Shown here in pieces: positions 16,979 to 25,639 of a stretch of DNA of 39,665 nt. How positions within the stretch are numbered: position 1 is the stretch's first letter; each line of letters opens with the position of its first letter. The position numbers were made by a program, and so were the translations under genes. Source of the stretch: Prosthecobacter sp. (GTDB lineage Bacteria > Verrucomicrobiota > Verrucomicrobiia > Verrucomicrobiales > Verrucomicrobiaceae); assembly GCF_014879935.1 (NCBI RefSeq), contig NZ_JACSRD010000172.1:1-39665 (forward strand), in the 5' to 3' direction. The notes beneath the pieces were generated by a model that had not been told where the DNA came from, did not search any database, and saw only the letters and a list, made by a program, of their open reading frames with translations.

Positions 16979-18463
16979 ATGCCCCCCATCGAGCAATACA
17001 TAACGCAAACGCGCCGCGATTTCCTCGCGACGAGTTCGTGCGGGCTGGGGACGCTGGCTTTGGCGTCGTTGTTGAAGCAGGACGGGCTGCTGGCGGAGGA
17101 AGCGAGCATCCCAGCGAATCCGCTCGCCACTCGCGTGTCGCATTTCGCGCCGAAGGCGGAGCGCTGCATCTTCATCTTTCTCGAAGGCGGGCCGTCGCAG
17201 ATGGACCTCTTCGATCCGAAGCCGCTGCTCAACAAATACGACGGCCAGCCGCTGCCCGGCTCCATCGTGGGCGATGCGAAGTTTGCGTTTTTGCAAAAGG
17301 ACACGGCCACCGTGATGGGAACAAAGCGCGTCTTCAAAAAGCACGGGCAGTGCGGCATGGACATCAGCGATCTGCTGCCACACATCGCGACGTGCGCGGA
17401 TGACATCGCTTTAATTCGCTCGATGCACACGACGCAGTTCAATCACCTGCCCGGCCAGCTCATGCTGAACTGCGGCGCGGCGCTGCTCGGGCGTCCGAGT
17501 GTCGGTTCGTGGGTCACGTATGGCCTCGGCAATGCCTCGCAGGAGCTGCCATCGTATGTCGTGATGGTCAGCAAGGGCCGCGGGCTGCCCGGCGGCAGCT
17601 CCACGTGGTCGAGCGGCTTTTTGCCGTCGTCGTATGGCGGCGTGATGTTTCGCAATGGAGCCTCACCCATTTTGAACCTGAACAATCCCGACGGCATCAC
17701 GCCGGAGATGCAGTCCGCCAGCGTTCGGGCGCTGAACGACCTCAACCGTCTGCAGCACAAGCACATCGGCGATCCCGAAATCGCCGCGCGCATCAGCAGC
17801 TATGAGCTGGCCTTTCGCATGCAAAGCGCCGCGCCGGAGCTGGTCGATCTCAGCGGCGAATCGCAGACCACGCTCGACGCCTACGGCATCAACCGCATCG
17901 AGCCGCCGATTAAGAGCAATCTCGGCGGCATCGGCAACTTCCAGACCTTCTCGCGCCACTGCCTGAACGCTCGCCGCATGGTGGAGCGCGGCGTGCGCTT
18001 CGTGAACGTCATTCACGCCTCCTGGGATCATCACAGCAGCCTCGATGCACAGCTCGCGCACAACTGCCAGATGGTCGATCAGCCCATCGCCGCGCTGCTG
18101 AAAGACCTCAAACAACGCGGACTGCTCGACACCACGCTCGTCGTCTGGGGCAGCGAGTTCGGACGCACCGCGCTGGGTGAGAACCGCAAGGGCTCCACGA
18201 AAGTCACCGGGCGCGATCATCATCCGTATGCCTTCAGCCTCTGGATGGCCGGCGGCGGCATCAAAGGCGGCCAGGTCCATGGCGAGACCGACGACTTCGC
18301 CTGGCACGTCGCCCGCGACCCCGTGTCCATCCACGACTTCCACGCGACGACCCTGCACCTCTTCGGCCTCGACCACCACAAGCTCAGCTACCGCTTCCAA
18401 GGCCTCGACTTCCGCCTCACGGGCGTGAACCCGGCCAAGGTGGTGAAGGGGCTGCTGGCGTAG
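16979..18463 (+). CDS. DUF1501 protein with twin-arginine signal
   Basis: A 494-residue sulfatase/phosphatase-fold protein. The N terminus has the Tat motif T-R-R-D-F-L followed by a hydrophobic stretch (CGLGTLALASLL), so it is exported folded. Conserved DUF1501 segments include FIFLEGGPSQMDLFDPKP, SSYGGVMF, WDHHSSLDAQLAHNC, WGSEFGRT and HHPYAFSLWMAGGGIKGG, with several Asp and His residues in alkaline-phosphatase-like metal positions. The family usually follows a DUF1553 cytochrome gene. Here the probable partner ends at 13527, and the esterase fusion and the AbiE pair lie between them. A weak hairpin, tgggattt/aaatccca (18471-18500), follows the stop. Confidence 0.9.
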   Translation: MPPIEQYITQTRRDFLATSSCGLGTLALASLLKQDGLLAEEASIPANPLATRVSHFAPKAERCIFIFLEGGPSQMDLFDPKPLLNKYDGQPLPGSIVGDAKFAFLQKDTATVMGTKRVFKKHGQCGMDISDLLPHIATCADDIALIRSMHTTQFNHLPGQLMLNCGAALLGRPSVGSWVTYGLGNASQELPSYVVMVSKGRGLPGGSSTWSSGFLPSSYGGVMFRNGASPILNLNNPDGITPEMQSASVRALNDLNRLQHKHIGDPEIAARISSYELAFRMQSAAPELVDLSGESQTTLDAYGINRIEPPIKSNLGGIGNFQTFSRHCLNARRMVERGVRFVNVIHASWDHHSSLDAQLAHNCQMVDQPIAALLKDLKQRGLLDTTLVVWGSEFGRTALGENRKGSTKVTGRDHHPYAFSLWMAGGGIKGGQVHGETDDFAWHVARDPVSIHDFHATTLHLFGLDHHKLSYRFQGLDFRLTGVNPAKVVKGLLA

Positions 18464-18470
18464 CTGCGAG

Positions 18471-18500
18471 TGGGATTTCACAGTGCGTCGGCAAATCCCA
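18471..18500 (+). terminator. Weak hairpin after the DUF1501 gene
   Basis: Perfect 8-bp arms tgggattt and aaatccca enclose a 14-nt loop. There is no following T-run, so termination is only a possibility. It marks the left edge of the lower-GC three-gene unit. Confidence 0.3.
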
Positions 18501-18590
18501 TGAATGTGATGGTGTGGGCATCCGATCAAAACCTGGGCGATGAATTGACGAAGCTTGCCTCTCATTCTGTGCTGGCATAACTGTTAAATT

Positions 18591-18599
18591 TGCTAGACT
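18591..18599 (+). promoter_or_regulatory. Possible extended -10 element of the defence-like operon
   Basis: The sequence TGCTAGACT is an extended -10 type element whose start site would fall next to the ATG at 18607. No convincing -35 element or ribosome-binding site is visible, which would fit a leaderless or short-leader transcript. The remaining 18464-18590 holds the weak hairpin and no gene. Confidence 0.3.
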
Positions 18600-18606
18600 A
18601 AAACAA

Positions 18607-21534
18607 ATGCCCCCACCCACCGCCAAGTTCACTACCCGAGCCCGTGTTGTGGATTTGCTTGGTCGCGAGCAAATCGCAGACGCTCCGACGGCGATGGGCG
18701 AGTTGTTCAAGAACGCCGTTGATGCCTTGGCGTCGAAAGTGCGGGTTGAATACTGGCAAAAGGAGAAGTGCTTGGTAGTGGCAGACGACGGTCTGGGGAT
18801 GCGCCCAGACGAGGATTTGTTGGCAAAGTGGCTTGTTCTGGCCACGGATTCGAAGCAACCTGGCGCTGCCCAGTCGGAAGACTGGATGAAGTTCGCTTCG
18901 GAGGAGCAACGCCGGAAGAAGCGCGAAGGCAAGACCTTCGGGCAAAAAGGAATTGGCCGCTTGGCGATGGCACTGCTGGGCACGGGCACCCTGGTTTGGA
19001 CTCGTTGGGGCGTCGGTGCGGAGGCTCAGCGCACACTGCTGCTCGTGCCTTGGAGCGTATTCAGGCATCCAAAGCTGACGTTGGATCAAATCGAACTCCC
19101 TATACTGCACCTTGATCGGGCGGCGACTAAAGAGGATGCCATTTCACTTGTGAAACAGTGTCAGGACTGGGTGATGGCTTCTGATTTGGTCCAGTCGAAT
19201 TCGTTCACTCAGTTGCCTTTGCTCACGAGAGATTTGGAAGCTGAGTTTCTCCGATCATTGGCTGCACCACTGGTGTTTGATGACTCCCCAGGCACCACTT
19301 TTTTTGTGTTGAACACGGATGACGTGGTTGCCAATCACTTCGAGGGATGGCTCGGCAAGGATGACTTGTTTGGCGAGGATGATTCGTTCAGCGCCGAAGG
19401 CCCGAAAGCCTACCTTGCCTTCAATAATCCCTTCGCCGCGAGCGGCCCTCGTCTGAATATCGAGCTTTGGTGCGATGGCAGGCTGTCCAAAGGCAATTCA
19501 AGGGACTTCTGGCAAAGGGATGATTTCACTGTTGTGGATCACTATGTGCGAGTGACGATAGACGAATCAGGTTTTGCCCGTGGGATCGTTCGTCGGTTCA
19601 GTGAAGAAATAGCTTTTGAACAGCAACTGAAGCGACTGCCGCCCAGAGCATCTAGTCCCGGCACTTTGGAGGTTGAGGTAGGCGAGGTAGAAGGCGATCC
19701 AAAGACGACATTCATGCCTGCCGAAGCTTGGTCCCGATACTATAAAAGGGCGGAGCGATATGGCGGATTTTACGTTTATGTAGATGACGTTCGCGTTTGT
19801 CCATATGGTCGGGATGATGCCGATTTCTTGGGTTTCGAAAAGCGACGCACCCTCAGCGCTGGGCGCCACTTCTGGTCACATCGGCGTATGTTCGGTGGAG
19901 TCTTCTTGCGTAGCGACGGCAACCCTGATCTGACCGAGAAGGCAGGGCGAGAGGGTTTTCAGCAGAATGGGGCTTATCGAGGTCTCGTTCATTACCTCCA
20001 AGCTCTCTTCATCGAACTCGCAGATTCGTATTTTGGTTCGAAAGCCAAGCGCCCGGACAAAGAGGCGAAGCGCGAGGAAAAGGCCCGTATCGAGCGTGAA
20101 ACTCGGCAGGAAAGGGAGCGCACAGAGTTCTTGGAGAGGTTTGCTGTGAGCAAGCGGCACATCGAGTCGGTAGCGACTGATTTCGAGAAGGCTTGTGCCG
20201 AGGTTGAACAATCCATCGCGAAAGCTGAATCAGGCTTGGCGGGGATGCTCGTGGATGGCTGCAAGGAGGGTCTGGGGCAGCTTCGACTGTCCTATCAGCG
20301 TCTTTGGGATACGATGGTCACCCAGTTTCCCACGGGCTTCTCGTTGTCGGTGGAGGATGCGGAAGCGATTGATCGTTATCTGCATCGCCGCGTGGAAATC
20401 GATCAAACAGCGCAGCAGCGATTGAAGCAGCTTGCCTCCCGCCTCGATCGTCTTTCGGCCCAGACAGAAGATAATTCAGCGAGAAGTTCCCGCGTGCGAT
20501 CTGAGATAGCGCAGAATCGTCAACGGTTGGAGGTCACGCTGCGCAGCAAAGAGAAGGAAGTGCTCGAGGCAGGAGATGGCGTTCGCTCATCCATCAGAGA
20601 CAGCATCAAAGAGGATATGGCCCGCGTAGATCAACTCGCCGAGGTCATTCACCAATCGGAAGCTCAACTGCCGGAAGGTGATGTGGTGGAAGAAGTGATC
20701 GCTCAGCAGACAAGGTTCGTGCAAGAGGAGCGATTGCCTTACTACGAGGCGGTGAAGAAACAGCTCGTCCAACTTGTGGTGGGTGATGGCGGGATGATCG
20801 AAGCCGCAGACTTGCGTGAAGAGCTGCGTGTGATGCGCGACCGAGAGCGTAATTTTCTTGAGCTTGCTCAACTTGGATTGGTCATGGAGTCCGCCGACCA
20901 CGACTATCGCTCAATGCTGACAGATGCCGACAAGGCTATGGATGAACTGGCGCGGGCGATACCCGAATCCTCCAAGCAAACCCTCCAAAACCTGCGGGAT
21001 GCCTTGCAGCACATCGACATCCAACTGCAAGCCTTTGACCCACTGGTGCGCAGGGTGCGTGGTCGCGTGTCCGAAGTGAGTGGCGAAGATATTCGCCAAT
21101 TCATCCAGACTGCTTTTGATAAGGTGCGACGGCCAACAGTCGCTTTCGAATACACCCCTAACTTCTTGAAGTCGGTGTTCGCGGAAGTGAAACGCCCAGT
21201 GTTTCTGGGTGCTGTCCACAATTTGGTAATGAATGCTGGGTATTGGGCGACCAAATCAAAACCCAAAGGCCGCGTGCGGTTTTCAATGACTGCTAACGGC
21301 TTCGTGATCTCTGACTCGGGCAATGGCGTGCATGAACGAGACAGAGATCGCCTTTTTGAGCCTGGTTTCTCTCGCCGGCCTGCTGGACGCGGTCTCGGCC
21401 TGTATATTGCACGTTCCTGTTTTCAAACCTTCGGGTATCAGTTGGAACTGCTCCCAGCACCAGCCTCTGGCGCTTTGCCTGGTGCAAACTTCCTCGTTTC
21501 GCGTCCTCAATCCACCGATCATGACCTGGACTGA
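18607..21534 (+). CDS. Dual-GHKL ATPase: paraMORC-like N-terminal domain, histidine-kinase-like C-terminal domain
   Basis: A 975-residue soluble protein. Residues 1-130 form a GHKL ATP-binding site: N-box E32-L-F-K-N36-A-V-D39, D60-D61-G-L-G-M and a lid loop G-Q-K-G-I-G-R-L-A at 112-120, of the Hsp90/MORC type. An S5-like and linker region extends to about 480. Charged helices, probably coiled coil, run through about 485-760. The helix ELAQLGLVMESADHDY (H765) resembles a dimerisation/phosphoacceptor helix. Residues 865-960 form a second GHKL domain with N872/N876, D903-S-G-N-G and G929-L-G-L, as in histidine kinases. The next gene starts inside its last 14 bp. Base composition is lower in GC than its neighbours. 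The likely role is a sensor/ATPase in DNA-methylation-linked defence. Confidence 0.8.
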   Translation: MPPPTAKFTTRARVVDLLGREQIADAPTAMGELFKNAVDALASKVRVEYWQKEKCLVVADDGLGMRPDEDLLAKWLVLATDSKQPGAAQSEDWMKFASEEQRRKKREGKTFGQKGIGRLAMALLGTGTLVWTRWGVGAEAQRTLLLVPWSVFRHPKLTLDQIELPILHLDRAATKEDAISLVKQCQDWVMASDLVQSNSFTQLPLLTRDLEAEFLRSLAAPLVFDDSPGTTFFVLNTDDVVANHFEGWLGKDDLFGEDDSFSAEGPKAYLAFNNPFAASGPRLNIELWCDGRLSKGNSRDFWQRDDFTVVDHYVRVTIDESGFARGIVRRFSEEIAFEQQLKRLPPRASSPGTLEVEVGEVEGDPKTTFMPAEAWSRYYKRAERYGGFYVYVDDVRVCPYGRDDADFLGFEKRRTLSAGRHFWSHRRMFGGVFLRSDGNPDLTEKAGREGFQQNGAYRGLVHYLQALFIELADSYFGSKAKRPDKEAKREEKARIERETRQERERTEFLERFAVSKRHIESVATDFEKACAEVEQSIAKAESGLAGMLVDGCKEGLGQLRLSYQRLWDTMVTQFPTGFSLSVEDAEAIDRYLHRRVEIDQTAQQRLKQLASRLDRLSAQTEDNSARSSRVRSEIAQNRQRLEVTLRSKEKEVLEAGDGVRSSIRDSIKEDMARVDQLAEVIHQSEAQLPEGDVVEEVIAQQTRFVQEERLPYYEAVKKQLVQLVVGDGGMIEAADLREELRVMRDRERNFLELAQLGLVMESADHDYRSMLTDADKAMDELARAIPESSKQTLQNLRDALQHIDIQLQAFDPLVRRVRGRVSEVSGEDIRQFIQTAFDKVRRPTVAFEYTPNFLKSVFAEVKRPVFLGAVHNLVMNAGYWATKSKPKGRVRFSMTANGFVISDSGNGVHERDRDRLFEPGFSRRPAGRGLGLYIARSCFQTFGYQLELLPAPASGALPGANFLVSRPQSTDHDLD

Positions 21535-23068
21535 ACTGCAAGACAACATCGCACAACGCTATTGCGGCACAGTGCTTGTACTGGACGACGAGATCTGCCG
21601 TATATCTGAGCGAGGAGAGGTCATTCTCGACCCGCTCTTTCTCAACGCCAAAACTGCATTTGAGGCCCAAGGCATGCTCTGCGACTTGCGCCAAGTGAAC
21701 GATGACTTTGACGATGTAAAGAAGGTCGCGGCAATTGAACGGCAACTCAGCCGCTGTGACACCGTTGTGCTAGACTGGTATCTTGGTGCGGGTAAAGACA
21801 CGACAAAGGATCCAAGCAACGCGCTGCGAATTTTGGAACAAATGTCGAGCCTCGGTGGATTCCGATTCGCGGTGATTCAGTCCAAAGAGAAGGACCAGAC
21901 GATTGTTGACAGGCTCAAGACGAAGTTTGAGTCGCAATTTGCTGTCGTCACGCCGAATTTCACGCAACAAGTCGCTGACCCTGATAGGCCTGAAATCATT
22001 AGCGAAGACGAGGCCATGGAGGAGCCACAAGCGACTCCATCTGCAAGTCCAACGACTTATCGTTTGGCACCAGCTTTGTATGTGAGCGTTGTCAGCAAGG
22101 AGCGTGATCGGTCGTCCTTTGTTGACATTCCGTTGTTCTTTCTTAGCGGACTCAAAGCAGCTTATCCTGATCATCTCCATTGGGTGGGTTTTGACTTCGC
22201 CTCTCGAGTTCGGGAATTGTTGCCACAGCTCCTCGAATCTCTCCCCAAGGGCACCGACGTTGCACTGGTTTTCCAAGCGCTACTTCAGGGTGATGGAGAA
22301 CTGGGCGATTCGCTCGTAGAAGCACTGGCTGAGGAGATTGTCGAAATGCTTCGAGCGGCCCCGCTACTGGCGGCCAAGGACGAAACCCTGATTGATCGGA
22401 TTATGGTAGGGATAAGCGGAGCAACCCACGACAAACTCAAGTCAATCACTGCTGATTTCCTGCATGCATCCAAGGGCAAGACTGCATTTATTGAGCGATT
22501 TGGCCCGTTGGTCCCTGCAAGCGGTGAAAGCGAGAAGCGCGCTGCTCAGCGCCTCGTATGCGAGTTCGCTGCTAGATCTCTGAATGGCCCAACGACCGAA
22601 GCGCATGTGATGACCTCACATGGCGGTTATGCATCGCTAAGGGAACACTTCCAAACGCAGTCATCCGTTAAAAGGCTATATCCGGGCGTTGTCCTGCGTG
22701 CAAATCAACCCTCGGCCAACAAGCGGGACTGGCTGCTCTGCCTGAGTCCTGCTTGTGATTGCGCCCGCGGAGGCCACGAGCGGGAATATCTCTTCGTTCA
22801 CGGGCAGACGATTACAGACGTGGAACAAGATTCAGACAGTGCCTTGCAGACCTGCATCGCCACAGAGGATACCTACTGCCATGTGAAATGGTCCAGCAAG
22901 TGGTTCACCACCAAGTCGGCCACGCCGTCGGCGGTGGAGGGCTACACCTTCCACACTCGGTTGCGTGATGATTTCGTCCGACTGTTGACCCAGAAAGTCT
23001 TCGGCTGGCAATCACGCGCAGGGGTGAACTCCTCCGAATACCTTCGAATCATGCGAAACCGGACATGA
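21521..23068 (+). CDS. Receiver-like protein with cysteine-rich C-terminal domain
   Basis: A 515-residue protein; the ATG at 21521 is chosen because the receiver fold begins there (an open frame exists further upstream inside the ATPase gene). Residues 16-140 look like a response-regulator receiver domain: acidic pair D22-D23 (VLVLDDE), phosphoacceptor candidate D85 (VVLDWYLG) and S121-K122 (VIQSK). This divergent type resembles the receiver family called Response_reg_2 in Pfam. The middle is helical and unrecognised. Near the end, C407, C412 and C414 (CLSPACDC), then C445 and C453-H454, suggest a metal-binding module. No DNA-binding or nuclease motif is recognised. It lies between an ATPase/kinase and a methyltransferase, overlapping both. 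Confidence 0.72.
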   Translation: MTWTELQDNIAQRYCGTVLVLDDEICRISERGEVILDPLFLNAKTAFEAQGMLCDLRQVNDDFDDVKKVAAIERQLSRCDTVVLDWYLGAGKDTTKDPSNALRILEQMSSLGGFRFAVIQSKEKDQTIVDRLKTKFESQFAVVTPNFTQQVADPDRPEIISEDEAMEEPQATPSASPTTYRLAPALYVSVVSKERDRSSFVDIPLFFLSGLKAAYPDHLHWVGFDFASRVRELLPQLLESLPKGTDVALVFQALLQGDGELGDSLVEALAEEIVEMLRAAPLLAAKDETLIDRIMVGISGATHDKLKSITADFLHASKGKTAFIERFGPLVPASGESEKRAAQRLVCEFAARSLNGPTTEAHVMTSHGGYASLREHFQTQSSVKRLYPGVVLRANQPSANKRDWLLCLSPACDCARGGHEREYLFVHGQTITDVEQDSDSALQTCIATEDTYCHVKWSSKWFTTKSATPSAVEGYTFHTRLRDDFVRLLTQKVFGWQSRAGVNSSEYLRIMRNRT

Positions 23069-24096
23069 AGAAACCTATTGCCATCGATTTATTTAGCGGC
23101 TGTGGCGGCCTTACCGAAGGACTCGTTCAAGCGGGTTTTCGAGTCATCGCTGGTGCGGAGATACGCCCTGAGGCCCGTTCTGCCTACCAAGCCAATCACC
23201 CTAGAGTCAGGCTTTTTGACGATGTGAGGGTAGTGAGTTTGTGTAGCATCCAGGCACGTCATAAGATTGAACGAGGGCAACTTGACTTGCTTGCCGCCTG
23301 CCCACCCTGTCAGGGCTTTTCATCACTGCGCACAAAAAACCACACAAACCCAGTGCGTGATCAGCGCAACAATTTGATCTTTGAAGTCCTCCGTATCGTT
23401 GGGGAACTACTACCCAAAGCGATCCTGATAGAAAACGTGCCAGGGCTGCTCACGAATTGGCGCATTGATGACTTTCGCCGTGCTCTCAAAAAGTTTGGCT
23501 ACAAAACCAATCAGGGAGTTCTAGATGCGGCAGACTTTGGCGTTCCCCAAAGGAGAAAAAGGATGATCTTCATCGGACTGTTGGGTGAAGTGGAACCATC
23601 AATTCCTGAGGCCACTCATGCTGTGCCCGTTACGGTCCGGGACGTATTGCAGCACCTGCCGAGCTGGGATGCGAACGACGCGCCTGTATTGCACCGGATG
23701 CGTCAGCGATTCTCACCGGAGGTTCAAAATAGGATAAACTGCATTCCTAAAAATGGTGGTAGCAGGCGACATCTTGGAACCGAAGCCCAACTCGATTGCC
23801 ACAAACGGCAGCAGGGATTCAACGACGTTTACGGACGTTTGAGTTGGGACAAAGTGTCCGTTACCATCACTCGCTCGTGCCACAACCCCTCCAAGGGCCG
23901 CTACCTGCACCCCGAGGAGAACCGAGCCCTAACGCTCCATGAAGCGATGCTGCTGCAGGGCTTTCCTCCCGATTACATTCTTCCCACAGATCGAGGAATC
24001 GAAAAGACTGCGTCGCTCATCGGCGAGGCGTTTCCACCACCGTTCGCTAGCGCACAAGCTAGGCACATTAGACGCCTATTGAAGGATAGAGTTTGA
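23065..24096 (+). CDS. C5 cytosine-specific DNA methyltransferase
   Basis: A 343-residue enzyme that transfers a methyl group from S-adenosylmethionine to carbon 5 of cytosine in DNA. The motifs appear in order: I DLFSGCGGLTEGL, IV C-P-P-C-Q-G-F-S-S with the catalytic Cys, VI E-N-V-P-G-L, VIII Q-R-R-K-R-M, IX RALTLHEAMLLQGFP and X IGEAFPPPFA, where the usual Asn of G-N-x-x-P is Glu. The target-recognition region between VIII and IX is short, so the site cannot be predicted. It overlaps the receiver gene by 4 bp. No endonuclease of a classical type II system is adjacent. Confidence 0.93.
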   Translation: MKKPIAIDLFSGCGGLTEGLVQAGFRVIAGAEIRPEARSAYQANHPRVRLFDDVRVVSLCSIQARHKIERGQLDLLAACPPCQGFSSLRTKNHTNPVRDQRNNLIFEVLRIVGELLPKAILIENVPGLLTNWRIDDFRRALKKFGYKTNQGVLDAADFGVPQRRKRMIFIGLLGEVEPSIPEATHAVPVTVRDVLQHLPSWDANDAPVLHRMRQRFSPEVQNRINCIPKNGGSRRHLGTEAQLDCHKRQQGFNDVYGRLSWDKVSVTITRSCHNPSKGRYLHPEENRALTLHEAMLLQGFPPDYILPTDRGIEKTASLIGEAFPPPFASAQARHIRRLLKDRV

Positions 24097-24168
24097 TGCT
24101 ACTGGCTCGAACCTCGTAAATCCTCCATGGCTTGGAAGAATTGCGAGGTTTGTAGGCGATAACGTCAC

Positions 24169-24222
24169 TTTCACTGTTTTGACCGTTTTCAACGCATGTT
24201 GAAAACCGCCAAAGCAGTGAAA
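24169..24222. repeat. 54-bp imperfect palindrome downstream of the methyltransferase gene
   Basis: The outer arms tttcactg and cagtgaaa are perfect, the middle arms ttttgac and gccaaag pair with two mismatches, and the inner arms gttttcaac and gttgaaaac are perfect around the loop gcat. All pairs share the centre 24195.5. It could act as a bidirectional terminator or be a mobile palindromic repeat at the right edge of the unit. The preceding 24097-24168 holds a weaker hairpin (aacctcg/cgaggtt, 24110-24150) and no gene. Confidence 0.7.
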
Positions 24223-25596
24223 TCCACGCGCCCTGCACGAGTGATCGTGAGGAGCCCGTTTGTCCCACATGCGCATTCTTTGTCTTGCACTCCTCTTCGC
24301 CTTCACCTGCCTCCACTTCGCCTCGCCGTCTTCACAGCAGATGCCACGCCGGAGATCGGGATGCCGGTGGCGTATGTGACGGCGCGGTCGATCACGGACC
24401 CGTTGAGTGCGCGGGGGGTGGTGTTGATGGGGGAAGGCAAGCCGGTGGTGCTTTGTGCGGTGGACTGGATCGGCATCGGCAATGGCGGGCATGATGAGTG
24501 GCGGCGGGGGCTGGCGGAGGCGGCGGGGACCACGATGGACCGCGTGACGGTGCACACGCTGCATCAGCACGATGGCGTGCGCTGCGATCTCACGGCGGAG
24601 GAGCTTCTCGCAAAGCACGGACTCGGCGGCACACGCATGGATGCGGCGTTTTGCCGACGCGTGATCGCCAGCACGGCGACGGCGGTTCGGGTGGCGATAA
24701 AGACTGCGAAGCCTGTGACGCAGCTCGGCATCGGCGAGGCGATAGTCGAGAAAGTGGCCTCGAACCGACGCATCCTCGGTCCGAATGGCCGCGTGATCCT
24801 CGGACGCATGAGCGCCTCGCGCGATCCAAAGGCCAAGGAGGCCGACGAAGGCACCATCGACCCGATGTTGAAGCTCGTGAGCTTCTGGGACGGCGAAACG
24901 CCGCTCGTCTGCCTCACCTACTACGCCACGCATCCGCAGAGCTTCTACGGCAAGGGCGATGTCACCGCCGAGTTCGTCGGACTCGCACGTACGCAGCGTG
25001 AAACGGCGCTCAACATCCCTCACATCCATTTCAACGGCGCGAGCGGCAACGTGGCCGCCGGCAAATACAACGACGGCACTCCCGAAGCCCGCGTGCAGCT
25101 CACGCAACGAATGGCCGACGGCATGAAACACGCCTGGGAGGCCACGAAAAAGTCTCCGATCACCGCCCGCGATCTCGACTGGCGAATCGAGCGTGTGAGA
25201 CTGCCTCTCGCGGCCAGTTTGAATCGAGAAACACTCGAAAAGACGCTCGCGGATGACAAAGCCGATGCGCGAGATCGCCTGAATGCGTCCACGAAGCTCG
25301 CGCTGCTTTATCGCACGGAAGCAGGGCATGAGTTTGAGCTCACTCGACTGCGTCTTGGCAGCGTGAACGTGCTGCACATGCCTGGCGAGCTCTTCGTCGA
25401 GTATCAACTCGCTGCGCAGCAGATGAAGCCGGACGCCACCGTCTGCATGGCCGCGTATGGCGACTACGCGACCGGCTACATCGGCACCGAGATCGCCTAC
25501 ACGCAGGGCGGCTACGAAGTGCAAACCAGCAGTTCCAACACCGCGCCGCAGGTCGAAAAGGTGCTCATGGACGCGATGCGGCGTCTGCTGGAATGA
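24196..25596 (+). CDS. Neutral/alkaline ceramidase-like protein, N terminus possibly frameshifted
   Basis: The conserved part begins near 24328 ([17 protein letters not shown]) and continues with [23 protein letters not shown] (candidate zinc histidines), [25 protein letters not shown] and GELFVEYQ. This pattern matches the N-terminal domain of neutral/alkaline non-lysosomal ceramidase-like proteins common in PVC secretomes. The frame upstream (from 24196) gives a basic, non-signal N terminus. A clear signal peptide, [19 protein letters not shown], is encoded from the ATG at 24269 in another frame. A one-base difference near 24320-24330 would join the two. The gene may therefore be mutated, or the base may be a sequencing error. 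Confidence 0.75.
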   Translation: MLKTAKAVKSTRPARVIVRSPFVPHAHSLSCTPLRLHLPPLRLAVFTADATPEIGMPVAYVTARSITDPLSARGVVLMGEGKPVVLCAVDWIGIGNGGHDEWRRGLAEAAGTTMDRVTVHTLHQHDGVRCDLTAEELLAKHGLGGTRMDAAFCRRVIASTATAVRVAIKTAKPVTQLGIGEAIVEKVASNRRILGPNGRVILGRMSASRDPKAKEADEGTIDPMLKLVSFWDGETPLVCLTYYATHPQSFYGKGDVTAEFVGLARTQRETALNIPHIHFNGASGNVAAGKYNDGTPEARVQLTQRMADGMKHAWEATKKSPITARDLDWRIERVRLPLAASLNRETLEKTLADDKADARDRLNASTKLALLYRTEAGHEFELTRLRLGSVNVLHMPGELFVEYQLAAQQMKPDATVCMAAYGDYATGYIGTEIAYTQGGYEVQTSSSNTAPQVEKVLMDAMRRLLE

Positions 25597-25639
25597 GCAG
25601 ACGAAAGGTGACGAAGCCTGCCAGCGTAGTTTGCAGGCC

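Noticed and set aside
23065..24096. A classical type II restriction-modification system
   Set aside because: The methyltransferase is complete, but no endonuclease-like ORF lies on either side; its partners are an ATPase/kinase and a receiver-like protein.
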